DNA from: CAYUCY01 sp964443525
GTDB taxonomy: Bacteria; Pseudomonadota; Alphaproteobacteria; Caedimonadales; Caedimonadaceae
Assembly: GCA_964443525.1 (NCBI GenBank)
Contig: CAYUCY010000012.1
Span: 1-30,245, forward strand
Reading direction: 5' to 3'
Length of the DNA stretch: 30,245 nucleotides
Shown: one piece after another, positions 8,824 to 17,400 of the stretch
Numbering within the stretch: position 1 is the stretch's first letter
Layout of the letters: every line of letters begins with the position of its first letter
Made by a program: the position numbers and the translations under genes
Notes under the pieces: generated by a model
The model's input: only the letters and a program-made list of their open reading frames with translations
Database searches by the model: none
Told to the model about the DNA's origin: nothing

Positions 8824-8942
8824 AAATCCCCTCCGAAAGATGAGTTCTTTTATTAACTAGAAACGAAGAGAATTAAAAAAGAGTAAAGTTCTAGAAACCT
8901 TCCATCTGAAAAAGGAATGGTCTGCACGTCCTGCCTCTATCA

Positions 8943-9989
8943 TTACATTACTTGTTCTTCATGAGTAAGAAGCCATTTTTTTCGACCGACACCCCCACCG
9001 TAGCCACCAAGATCCCCGTTCGTGTTAATAACGCGATGGCAGGGAATCACAATGGCAATCTGATTTGCGCCATTTGCATTCGCCACGGCCCGGAAGGCTG
9101 TGGGGTTTCCAATAGCTTTAGCGATATCCGCATAAGACCGTGTTTCTCCAAAAGGGATCTTTTGGAGTTCTTCCCACACTCGGTTTTGAAAAGGTGAGCC
9201 AAGAAGAAAAAGGGGCGTTTTGAATGTTTTTAACTCCCCTTCAAAATACTGATTCAACTCGTGTTCGATTGAACGAAGAGGCGGCGTGTTCCCCGGGAGA
9301 ATGGCGGACTTTGTCCTCTGCCTCAAACGTTCGACTTCCCGCTCGAGTCCTCGACAGTCTACGAATTCTAACAGATAAAGAGCATCATCATCAGAAATCG
9401 CTATCATTGGACCGAGCTTTGTATCCAACCAAGAAGCTTTCAGAACCTTAAGATGACCGAGCTTTGTTGGCGCAGCGCCCATGATGCGGGAAAAGGCATC
9501 CCTAAAGCCGCTACTGGACTCATACCCCGTCTCTAACTGTGTATTGATCACTGTGGCTCCTCCTCTAATTTGTTTCATGGCAAGTCCTATGCGACGAGCA
9601 CGGGCGTATTCAACGAATGTCATCCCAAACCGCTTTTTAAACTGACGGCGAGCTGTTGAAACATCAATGTATAATTCCTGGCAATCTCTCTCTTTCCACC
9701 GCTTGTACGGATCTTCTTCAACGGCCTTCACGAGTCTTTGCACAAGCTCTGAGACTTGGTTCGGATGGGAAAGAGGGCGACAGCGCTGACAGGGCCGAAA
9801 AGACGCCAGAAGGGCCTGCCGAGCTGTTTCAAAAAATTCACAGTTCCCGAACTTTGGCTTTCGTGCAGGGCATGTAGGCCGACAAAATACACCTGTTGTT
9901 TTGACACCTACGTAAAAAACGCCTTCATAGTCCGGGTCCTTATATTGTAATGCCTTGTAATATTCTCGTTTTTTTTCAGCAGTTATCAC
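8943..9989 (-). CDS. ada: Ada: bifunctional transcriptional activator / O6-alkylguanine-DNA alkyltransferase
   Basis: 348 residues, close to the 354 of E. coli Ada, beginning at a GTG. Domains in order: an N-terminal zinc domain with four cysteines in FCRPTC and FRPCQRC (C36, C40, C67, C70), where C36 is the expected acceptor for methyl groups from phosphotriesters; an AraC-type helix-turn-helix region (about 85-180, RRQFKKRFGMTFVEYARARR); and a C-terminal methyltransferase domain with IPCHRVI (C317), which takes the alkyl group from O6-alkylguanine. Once methylated, Ada activates alkylation-repair genes. No alkB or alkA is next to it. The ribosome binding site is weak. It is followed by no gene on its strand until the convergent neighbourhood of the PhoD-like gene, 119 bp away. 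Confidence 0.96.
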   Translation of the reverse strand: MITAEKKREYYKALQYKDPDYEGVFYVGVKTTGVFCRPTCPARKPKFGNCEFFETARQALLASFRPCQRCRPLSHPNQVSELVQRLVKAVEEDPYKRWKERDCQELYIDVSTARRQFKKRFGMTFVEYARARRIGLAMKQIRGGATVINTQLETGYESSSGFRDAFSRIMGAAPTKLGHLKVLKASWLDTKLGPMIAISDDDALYLLEFVDCRGLEREVERLRQRTKSAILPGNTPPLRSIEHELNQYFEGELKTFKTPLFLLGSPFQNRVWEELQKIPFGETRSYADIAKAIGNPTAFRAVANANGANQIAIVIPCHRVINTNGDLGGYGGGVGRKKWLLTHEEQVM

Positions 9990-10044
9990 TTTGCCCGTTA
10001 CTCACTCACTTTTATCTAGAGTTCTACTATAGGTCAATTCACAA

Positions 10045-10070
10045 AATGCCGCCGCCGAAATTCAGGCATT
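10045..10070 (-). terminator. Possible hairpin downstream of the hexosaminidase gene
   Basis: AATGCC (10045-10050) and GGCATT (10065-10070) form a 6-bp inverted repeat in the 111-bp gap between the hexosaminidase stop and ada. On the minus strand only TTTTG follows, so it is at best a weak terminator. Confidence 0.3.
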
Positions 10071-10100
10071 GATTTTATATTTTAGATTTTTTCAATGCAG

Positions 10101-11219
10101 CTATAGAAGGCGCTCTTTCAGGATTTTTATTCTCCGAAATGATTCATTGAGACGTGTCAGGTTCAACTCTCCTCGTTGGACGGCACTTTCGAGCGTATCG
10201 TGAATTAAGTCGACGATAGTCACGGATCCTTTGAAATTTTTAACGCCTTGCGCTGCTGCCGCATTATTCGAGAATAGCAGAATATCGTTGCCGGCCTGGA
10301 CGGCTAAGAGAGCAACTTCCTCAAGACCGTAATTTTGTCCGATTGCCCCCATATGAAGATCATCCGTAATTACAACCCCTTGAAAATCAAGCTGCTCTCG
10401 GAGGAGAGGCGTTATAATATGTTCGGAAAGAGTTGCAGGATATTCCCCGTCGAAATGACCGAGCCACAGGTGCCCAACCATGATCATATCTGCGTGATGA
10501 GAGGCGTTCAGCTCTCGGTAAGGTTCCACCTCAAACTCACGCCAGGTTCTCGTAATATCTACGAGCCCTTGGTGGGAGTCTTTGAGGGCGAGGCCGTGCC
10601 CGGGAAAATGCTTAAGCGCCGTCAAAAGACCTCTTTGATGATGAGCTCCCACAAAAGCCTTCGCGTAATCGACAATCTCCTGGGTTCTCGCACCATAGCT
10701 TCGCTCAAGGCCGCCTATTACGGGGCACTTTTCCCCCGTCCGAGGATTATGGTCAAAATCGACGACGGGCCCGAAATTCAAATTGAAACCTAAAGAGGCC
10801 AACTCTCCCGCCATCCCCGAGTAAATCTTAAGCGCTTCTTTGAGATCATATGTCTCCGAAATATCCTTGGCGGAAGGATAATCGTGCCCTCCGTTCTTGG
10901 AGGAAAGTCGTTGTACTTTCCCCCCCTCCTGATCGATTGCAACAAGAAGAGGCAAATCAGCAGGAGCTGCCTCCTTTAAATAGGCAATTAATGCTTTGAC
11001 CTGCTTTTTATCTTTGATGTTATGGCGAAACAGAATGACGCCGCCTACACGTCCCTCCGAGACAGCCTCATGAACCTGCCTCACTTGCGAATCTGACGGG
11101 CCCGTCCCCTCAAACCCGACCATAATCATTTGACCGATCATCTTTTCTAGCCCCATTGCACCCACTCTCGTCTCTAAAGTTACAAACATTAGAATAAGAA
11201 GGGAAAAAAATTTGCGCAT
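10101..11219 (-). CDS. nagZ: Beta-N-acetylhexosaminidase, NagZ-like (GH3), with signal peptide
   Basis: 372 residues of glycoside hydrolase family 3. Seen motifs: AIDQEGGKVQRL (about 94-105), ALKHFPGHG (201-209) with the downstream DSH (214-216) of the Asp-His catalytic dyad, and VVITDDLHMGAI with the presumed nucleophile D286. NagZ removes N-acetylglucosamine from muropeptides during peptidoglycan recycling. E. coli NagZ is cytoplasmic and lacks a signal peptide, whereas this protein begins MRKFFSLLILMFVTLETRVGA, a plausible signal peptide, so it may work in the periplasm. The start has no strong ribosome binding site. No amiD, ampG or anmK lies nearby. The gene name is given by family; another GH3 hexosaminidase role is possible. 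Confidence 0.88.
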   Translation of the reverse strand: MRKFFSLLILMFVTLETRVGAMGLEKMIGQMIMVGFEGTGPSDSQVRQVHEAVSEGRVGGVILFRHNIKDKKQVKALIAYLKEAAPADLPLLVAIDQEGGKVQRLSSKNGGHDYPSAKDISETYDLKEALKIYSGMAGELASLGFNLNFGPVVDFDHNPRTGEKCPVIGGLERSYGARTQEIVDYAKAFVGAHHQRGLLTALKHFPGHGLALKDSHQGLVDITRTWREFEVEPYRELNASHHADMIMVGHLWLGHFDGEYPATLSEHIITPLLREQLDFQGVVITDDLHMGAIGQNYGLEEVALLAVQAGNDILLFSNNAAAAQGVKNFKGSVTIVDLIHDTLESAVQRGELNLTRLNESFRRIKILKERLL

Positions 11220-11347
11220 CTCGAAAAACCCATTCTGAACTTATTTTTATGATGTAACGATTTAATACCCGCCTGACAATGACGAAGTGGATGACACGAC
11301 AAAAAAAATATTTTACTTACGCTGGACCTTAACCTTGCCGCCAGAAC

Positions 11348-11461
11348 ATGATTGAAAGTGCAATATCTCTGAGGGATCGTCTCTACCTTTACCGGAAAGA
11401 CGCTCTCAAAGAGATTCCTGAAGACAAACGAATTAAGATTGCCCATAAAATTGAACTTTGA
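11348..11461 (+). CDS. Possible short reading frame or gene remnant (37 residues)
   Basis: ATG to TGA frame with protein-like composition (contains SLRDRLYLYRKDALKEIPED). It has no Shine-Dalgarno site and a stop a few codons upstream. Its stop overlaps the -35 element of the next promoter. It may be a small gene, a decayed gene end, or chance; I do not recognise it. Confidence 0.2.
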   Translation: MIESAISLRDRLYLYRKDALKEIPEDKRIKIAHKIEL

Positions 11462-11502
11462 TAGAAAAGTACTTTTGAATATGCTACTCAATATGTTACT
11501 CA
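11458..11502 (+). promoter_or_regulatory. Candidate promoter with palindromic operator and 12-bp tandem repeat
   Basis: TTGATA (11458-11463), a 16-bp spacer and TATGCT (11480-11485) resemble a sigma-70 promoter. The spacer holds the perfect 12-bp palindrome AAAAGTACTTTT (11465-11476). Two adjacent 12-bp units, ATATGCTACTCA (11479-11490) and ATATGTTACTCA (11491-11502), differ at one base and cover the -10 and the expected start point. This is the kind of place where a regulator of the following two genes would bind. The repeats are seen; promoter use and regulator are inferred. Confidence 0.45.
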
Positions 11503-11557
11503 TACTTTTAGAGTGAAATAAGATTATCCCGATATGGAAACAAGGAAAGGTTAAGCC

Positions 11558-12043
11558 GTGTCCTTTTATCTTCCTCTGCCTCAAAGAGATATGTCCCATC
11601 TTTTGTCTTTGGCAAAAGATCTCAGCCCTTTCGGTATTCATTATGTAGCGGCGGGCCTCTGGAAGGATGAAAAAGCGTCTGCCTTTTTCACCCATTCCGC
11701 ATGGGAGGAAAAGTACGTCACAGAAGGACTCGGTGAAATCGACCCCTATACCAATCTCGCAAAATCGGGTAGAGTTCGCCTTTTCGAGTGGGATACAGTC
11801 CCCTTAAAAGGAGACGAAATCGATGTGGTAAATACGCGAAAAGAATTATGCGGTATTCGTAACGGCTTTACCTTCACGAACTATCAGCGGGGCTTCCATG
11901 AAATTTTTGCTGTCGGAACCGACTCGAAACAAGCGAAAGTCGTAGATATTCTTAATAACCAAAAGGCCCTGAATAATATTCTGAAATGTATTCTTCAGTT
12001 CCGCCACCTTCAACTTAGTTTTTTAACAGCCTATGAGGTCTAA
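11558..12043 (+). CDS. LuxR-type autoinducer-binding domain protein without DNA-binding domain
   Basis: 161 residues starting at GTG, with AAGGAAAGG 7 bases upstream. The residues that define the acyl-homoserine-lactone pocket of LuxR/TraR proteins appear in the right order and spacing: W49 and Y53 (TraR W57, Y61), D62-P63 (TraR D70, P71), W78 (TraR W85) and glycines near 99-103 (TraR G113). The C-terminal helix-turn-helix domain of about 70 residues is missing altogether, and the frame ends naturally in FLTAYEV. Known proteins of this shape, such as the truncated TraR-like TrlR, act by forming inactive dimers; others may only bind ligand. The symporter gene follows after 3 bp, so co-transcription is very likely. 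No luxI-like synthase is in the window. Ligand and function are unknown. Confidence 0.75.
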   Translation: MSFYLPLPQRDMSHLLSLAKDLSPFGIHYVAAGLWKDEKASAFFTHSAWEEKYVTEGLGEIDPYTNLAKSGRVRLFEWDTVPLKGDEIDVVNTRKELCGIRNGFTFTNYQRGFHEIFAVGTDSKQAKVVDILNNQKALNNILKCILQFRHLQLSFLTAYEV

Positions 12044-12046
12044 AGG

Positions 12047-13354
12047 ATGTCCCAGTCCCAACGTCGTGTAATTGTTGCCAGCGCGCTCGGTAATGCTTTG
12101 GAATTTTATGATTTTACTCTTTATGGTGTTTTTGCGACCGTAATTGCAAAGCTTTTCTTCCCCTCAACAGATCCGACCGCCTCTCTTCTAGCAAGTTGGG
12201 GGGCTTTTGCCGCCGGGTTTTTGATGCGGCCCTTCGGGGCAACCGTCTTCGGCTTTATCGGTGACCGATTGGGTCGGAAAAATGCGCTTACTGTCTCCCT
12301 TCTTTTGATGGGCGTGCCGACGCTCGTCATTGGCCTTCTCCCGTCTTATGAGGCTATCGGAATCTTGGCGCCCGTTATTTTGATTTGTTGTCGCCTCCTG
12401 CAAGGACTCTGCACTGGTGGAGAATATAACGGAGCCGCGATCTATGCCCTTGAACACCAAAGAGGTGGTTCCAAAGGTTTTGCAGGTGGCGTCATTACGG
12501 GCTCTTGCGTGGTAGGAGCCCTTCTCGCAACATTTCTCGGAAGCATCGTCACGGGATCGAACATGCCTGAAGAAGCCTGGCGCCTTCCTTTTCTTTTCGG
12601 GTCTCTGATCTGCTTCCTGGGTTTTTATATGCGAAGAACTCTCGAAGAGTCCCCCGAGTTCAATACATGGCAATCGGTCCCGACCCAACGCCGTTGGTCC
12701 TTTTTTCAAGTTTTTAAAACAATGAAAGGAGCCATGTTCATGACTTTCCTCATCGGATGTTTGAATGGTGTCCTGTCTTATACGCTCTTTGGTTTTATGA
12801 ACGCTTACCTGTCTCATTATCAGGGAATCCCGATTCAAAAAGCTATGCAACTTAACATCCCCGGCCTTCTGACGTTCATGATAGGATCCCCTCTTCTGGG
12901 GCTTCTTTTTGATAGGCTCGGTTCAAAGCCTTATTATAAATTCGCTATCACTTATTTGATAACGGTCGCTCTTCCCATTTACTTTCTTGCGCAATCTGGA
13001 TCGACACTTCTTATTATTCTTGCTCAAGTGATGCTGGGGGTTGCAACGGCAAGCATCGCAGGACCCCAACATGCCTTTGTTCAACGCCTCTTTCCTGTCC
13101 CGGCCCGTTATTTGGGTATTTCAGTCAGCTTTTGCGCGGGTATGGCCCTTTGCGGCGGAACAACTCCCATGGTCTTGACCTATCTGATCAATAAGACCCA
13201 AAATCTTTATCTTCCCGCCTTCTATTTGAGTGCTGTCACAACCGTCTTTGCCGTTGCTTTCTACACCCTTAAGCTTCGTCTTTATGAAGAAGCCTCACCT
13301 CAACCGATTAACAAAAATTCAGGTAAAGAAAAAGCACACTCTCAAGCCGCTTAA
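12047..13354 (+). CDS. MFS metabolite:H+ symporter, ProP/MHS family
   Basis: 435 residues and about 12 membrane helices. It opens with the MHS family signature ASALGNALEFYDFTLYG, followed by motif A GDRLGRKNA (about 72-80) and RLLQGLCTGGEYNGAAIY (about 113-130). Members import osmolytes or organic acids (ProP: proline/betaine; KgtP: 2-oxoglutarate; ShiA: shikimate) with protons, and rickettsia-like bacteria often have several copies. The substrate cannot be told from sequence. It starts 3 bp after the autoinducer-binding gene, with GAGG near the end of that gene as a possible ribosome binding site. A terminator-like hairpin follows, so the two genes form a closed unit. Confidence 0.9.
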   Translation: MSQSQRRVIVASALGNALEFYDFTLYGVFATVIAKLFFPSTDPTASLLASWGAFAAGFLMRPFGATVFGFIGDRLGRKNALTVSLLLMGVPTLVIGLLPSYEAIGILAPVILICCRLLQGLCTGGEYNGAAIYALEHQRGGSKGFAGGVITGSCVVGALLATFLGSIVTGSNMPEEAWRLPFLFGSLICFLGFYMRRTLEESPEFNTWQSVPTQRRWSFFQVFKTMKGAMFMTFLIGCLNGVLSYTLFGFMNAYLSHYQGIPIQKAMQLNIPGLLTFMIGSPLLGLLFDRLGSKPYYKFAITYLITVALPIYFLAQSGSTLLIILAQVMLGVATASIAGPQHAFVQRLFPVPARYLGISVSFCAGMALCGGTTPMVLTYLINKTQNLYLPAFYLSAVTTVFAVAFYTLKLRLYEEASPQPINKNSGKEKAHSQAA

Positions 13355-13384
13355 GTTCCCATACCGACTTTTCTGTAACGATAT

Positions 13385-13420
13385 CCCTTCCGACAAACAC
13401 CAGGGAGGGTTTCCTTTTTT
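13385..13420 (+). terminator. Rho-independent terminator after the symporter gene
   Basis: CCCTTCC (13385-13391) pairs with GGGAGGG (13403-13409), seven pairs including one G-U, across an 11-base loop. A T-rich tail follows (13410-13420, ending in six T). It lies 31 bases after the stop of the symporter. Confidence 0.55.
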
Positions 13421-13502
13421 GCAATTCTGACTTTCCAAGATGAATCTGGATAAAATTAACAAAATATTTATCTTTTCATGAGATGATGACTTAAACATCT
13501 GG

Positions 13503-14408
13503 ATGAGTAGAGAACAAATGGACTTAGATAAGCTGCACGTCTTTTATTTTGCAGCCCAAGCAAAAAGCTTTACGAATAGTGCTCTTAATTTGAGTCCGTC
13601 TGCCATCAGCCGACACATCAGCGATCTTGAATTCCGATTAAAGACCCCTCTTTTTCAAAGACTCCCCCGGGGGCTTGAGCTGACGGAACAGGGAGAAATT
13701 CTCCTTGTGCATTGCGAAAAAATTTTCCATGAAATAGAGCTTGCGCGCCAACAAATCAGCGACAGCAGCGATGAACCTCAAGGACTGATTCGCCTGGCGT
13801 GCCCCACCGGATGGATGGCAACGGTTGTCGTTCGATACCTTGCTGATTTTCTGAAAAACAATCCCAAAATTACCATGAGTGTCCTCAGTTCAGACTCTCC
13901 CTTTGATTTCGTCTCAGGCATGGTTCACGTGGCCTTTCTTCCTTATGTACCGGACAGGGCCAATTTAATTCAACGCTATCTCCTGACGTCCGAACTCGCC
14001 CTTTATGCGAGCTCCGAGTATCTTGAGAAGTACGGCATTCCCCAAAAGCCGGAAGATTTAGATCACCATCGCCTTATCGGATACGCGGAAGGAGAGACGT
14101 CCATCATTGATATTAACTGGCATCTTTCTTTGGGAGCTCCCAAAGGAGAAATAAGAGAGCCTGCTTTCCGAGTCAATCAAATGTACTTCGCAGCAGAAGA
14201 AGGTTTGGGTATTGCAACCTTGAGCAAGGAAAACCCCCTCCTGAGATCCGGAAAGCTCGTCCAGGTTCTCCCCGAGATTGAGGGGCCGAAAGTAGACGGC
14301 TACCTTGTCTACCCCGAGCATCTAAAGGAATCCAAGCGCATCCGAATGCTCTCTGATTATTTTATCAACGTGCTCAAGAAAGAGCGAACCTTTCCGAATG
14401 TCGAGTAA
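13503..14408 (+). CDS. LysR-family transcriptional regulator
   Basis: 301 residues, the usual LysR size. The N-terminal winged helix-turn-helix is clear (KLHVFYFAAQAKSFTNSA, then SPSAISRHISDLE, about residues 9-46), followed by the linker helix and a substrate-binding domain (about 95-295). The listed ATG at 13503 has no Shine-Dalgarno site; the ATG at 13518 (MDLDKLHVF) is equally possible and matches the usual LysR N-terminus. LysR proteins often control a divergent neighbour, but here both flanks are closed: the symporter upstream runs in the same direction and ends in a terminator, and the downstream gene converges. Its targets are therefore unclear. Confidence 0.92.
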   Translation: MSREQMDLDKLHVFYFAAQAKSFTNSALNLSPSAISRHISDLEFRLKTPLFQRLPRGLELTEQGEILLVHCEKIFHEIELARQQISDSSDEPQGLIRLACPTGWMATVVVRYLADFLKNNPKITMSVLSSDSPFDFVSGMVHVAFLPYVPDRANLIQRYLLTSELALYASSEYLEKYGIPQKPEDLDHHRLIGYAEGETSIIDINWHLSLGAPKGEIREPAFRVNQMYFAAEEGLGIATLSKENPLLRSGKLVQVLPEIEGPKVDGYLVYPEHLKESKRIRMLSDYFINVLKKERTFPNVE

Positions 14409-14475
14409 AACGGAGTGCCCTCTCAAAAAACAAAAATAAGAAGCTCTCTTCATACAGCAGAGTGTATCTTCAGCT

Positions 14476-17400
14476 TCAGAATCCTCTCATTACCTTTAAG
14501 GATTTTTGTAAATTAAGACTTTCTACTAACTGTATGTGGGACGGATTGACTTTCATACCGCATTCGATGAAAAAACGAGTAAGCGTTTCGCTGTCCAAAA
14601 GAATCGCTGTTCTAAAATCTTCACCCCTCATGTATTGGTTAGCCACCAAGCGCTGCACCGCCCATTTAGATTTTGGAGCATCTTCAGGCATTTTGCTGAT
14701 TAAGCTTGAAAGAATCAAGGTCTGAGAGTTGATAAGCGCGACCGCCAAAGCATGATCCACATCCTTTGCAGGCGGGTTTTTCTCAACAATCTTACGGAGT
14801 AATTCATACCAATTATAATCAATCTTTAGCTTATTATCTGCAGCGAAGGTAATGAGCCTTACAACAGCTACCAAGGATTCGCCTAAATTTACATTTCTCT
14901 CAACCATCATCTCAATGGCCGAGACATCCCCCGACCGAATGAGTTCCTCAACGTCATAAAGCGTCATTAACTCTTTATTCTCAGCGGCATGATTCAAATG
15001 ACTCAAAATCGCATCAATCACTTTCGGGTTTTTGATTGCAAATGCCCTTCTGTATCCCTCTGAAGAGATTTTCTCGAGTTTGGGTACGATTTTCATGATC
15101 GCCTCTGTACATCCTGCATCAATTGCATCACATAATGCTACACCTAATGAAATATTTTTGGCGCCGATCAGAATATCGAGTATTTGGTGCTGATTCCTTC
15201 TAAGCCAAAGAGCTTGTCGAAAATGCGTAATAGGGACGTTTATGTCTGCCGAGACAAGGAGCCGGGTCAACGGCACATTTCCCATGCTAACGGCTTTTTC
15301 AAGAATAAGATCATTTGTGTATTTTTCTTTAACAATTTTAGCAACCTGCTGGTGAGTATGCGGTGCATTTTCCGGCATATATTGAAGAAGAGACTCGAGG
15401 ATCTCAGCTTTACCGTTTACAAGAGCATGAACGATAGCTTTGTCTAGTGCCTCTTCCGAAGGACTCTTTGTGAGAATTTTTTCCACTAACTGATTCCAGT
15501 AAGGATCTCTGAGAGACGTATCTTTTGTGACAGCTCTTATATAATCATGGCTCGGGTCCTTTACATTTTGAACGGCAACGCGGAGAGCAAACCCCGTATC
15601 AAATTTTTTATCTGTCATGTCTGAAAGGATCTGTTTTGCGCCTAATTTGAAAGCTGCATCTAAACTAGCCTCATCCACATAGTCGATTTTTTCAAGCACA
15701 GTCCTCAATAAGCTGACCCTCAGTTCTTCGGGAAGCTCTTTAAATCTACTTTTTAAATCTGCCGTTAAAAGTCCTTTTAATGCGTTCTGAAGCACCTTTT
15801 GATCAACGTAATGCGCTAAAACCAAGTTAAGAAGTTCGAGGCTTCCGAGATTTGCAGCTTCAATGATGACTTCAGAGGATTCCGTTTTTGATTTCTTTAA
15901 CATTCTGGACAAAAGATTTTTTCCCATCCCTGGAGTTAAAAGACTTTCTACAGCCTCTTCTGATTCAGACTCTTCTGATTCAAATGGGATAAGCCCTATT
16001 AACCCTTTCAGAGTTCCAGATTCAATCTCACCAATTCTTTCTAAGAGAATTTCAATGATTATAAGGAGGGATTTTTGATTTTCTAAATTTTTAGAATTGA
16101 TTTCCCAAGCCAATAATCGAAGCGCCTGGTCAAGAACCGTTTCATTGTTCAATTTATCGTTTGGATCTGCGCCCGATTGGATCATAAATTCTATGAGTTC
16201 TGGACTCATCCATTTCAGGGCCATCCTTAAAGGCAAGAAAGAGAAATCCGTATTTCCCCCCGGATTTTCAAAATATTGTCGTTGATCTTTAAAAAGAGCT
16301 AAAAGCTCAAATAGTTCTTCAGAAACGATATTTTGTCTGAGGATAAACTGTACGGGAGTCAACTGACGTAACGTTGTGGCATCCAAAAATGTGGGAACTA
16401 AAATCCCATCAAGCGATAGAGATCGATTTTCTTTTATGAACTTCTTAAGCAAATCAAATCGGCCCATCGCAAGATAACGCGCGATATTGTCTTTAGGGTT
16501 CGAAAAATACAAAGTGTCCTCTTCGTCGTCATCAAAGAAGATACTCTCACTTAAGCTTACAGCCTCTAATCTCATCGATTCTAAATTTCCGATGTCCACT
16601 TGGATCGATGGAAGACCAACGAGGTAATGAAGAGCCTTTTCATTCAGCATCAAATGCTGCTGTTTTTTCTTCCATTGCTCGAACGCCCGCTCATCTTGAG
16701 GTAAATACCGACCAATCTTGAGATGCCAGTAGGAAAAGAAAGAGCCCTGAATTGGATTGAGTTGAGGCGTAAAAAAGTTCTTCGACTCTTTTGTATCTAT
16801 TAAATATTTCTTGCCGTCGATAGTACTCCTGACAATTTGTTTCGCATTAAAGTCACAGTGTCCGTATGGAGAGAATGACTTGTCTCCGACAAATCCATTT
16901 CCTTCAATATATTCTTGATAAATTTCAAAGCTATTGCTTTCAACCTGAAGTATGTTATTCGCCACATCCAAAAACATATTTTGGTGCCCCTCCCGCAGGT
17001 ACGGCATATGAAAAGTAAAACTAACTTTTTTCGATTTAGTGGGGACAATAAAAATCCTTGGAACAGAGAGGCCCTTCGCATTCGTCCTTTCCAAAATCTC
17101 CCTCAAATAAATCAACGGGAGAACTCTGCCAAATTCAGATACCTTTCTGACTTTTACAGTTTCACCGCTATGAAATACAATCCTGTTTTTTTCATCAACA
17201 TCCGCCGTATCAACAAAATAGGGACTGATTTTCTTTATGATTCTCTTGCCGTACTCTCGAAGTTGAATAATATTATAACGCCAGTAAGGTTCGTGGATAT
17301 AAGTTAGCTCTGAAGAAGGCAGTTCATCTTCTGAAAGAGTTTGTTTTTTCCCTATTTCGGCTTTGTCAAAAAGTGTTGCCACGCTCTCAAAATCTAATTC

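Larger units (their letters stand above)
11220..11557. other. 338-bp intergenic region upstream of the LuxR-type gene
   Basis: Divergent control region between the hexosaminidase (-) and the autoinducer-binding gene (+). It contains the repeats and promoter listed separately, plus a 38-codon frame. The remainder shows no tRNA, no strong hairpin and no convincing gene. A 168-codon minus-strand frame crossing it (11695-11189) looks spurious because it runs antisense through both flanking genes. Confidence 0.5.

Noticed and set aside
8857..8898. CTAGAAAC repeated twice, 34 bp apart, upstream of the PhoD-like gene
   Set aside because: An 8-bp repeat in AT-rich DNA with no match to a Pho box spacing; too weak to call an operator.
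11189..11695. 168-codon minus-strand frame upstream of the hexosaminidase
   Set aside because: Runs antisense through the 5' part of the autoinducer-binding gene and overlaps the hexosaminidase start; basic, cysteine/histidine-rich shadow composition and no ribosome binding site.
14453..14468. ATACA/TGTAT hairpin between the converging lysR and ankyrin-like genes
   Set aside because: Only 5 bp and no T run on either strand; not a convincing bidirectional terminator.
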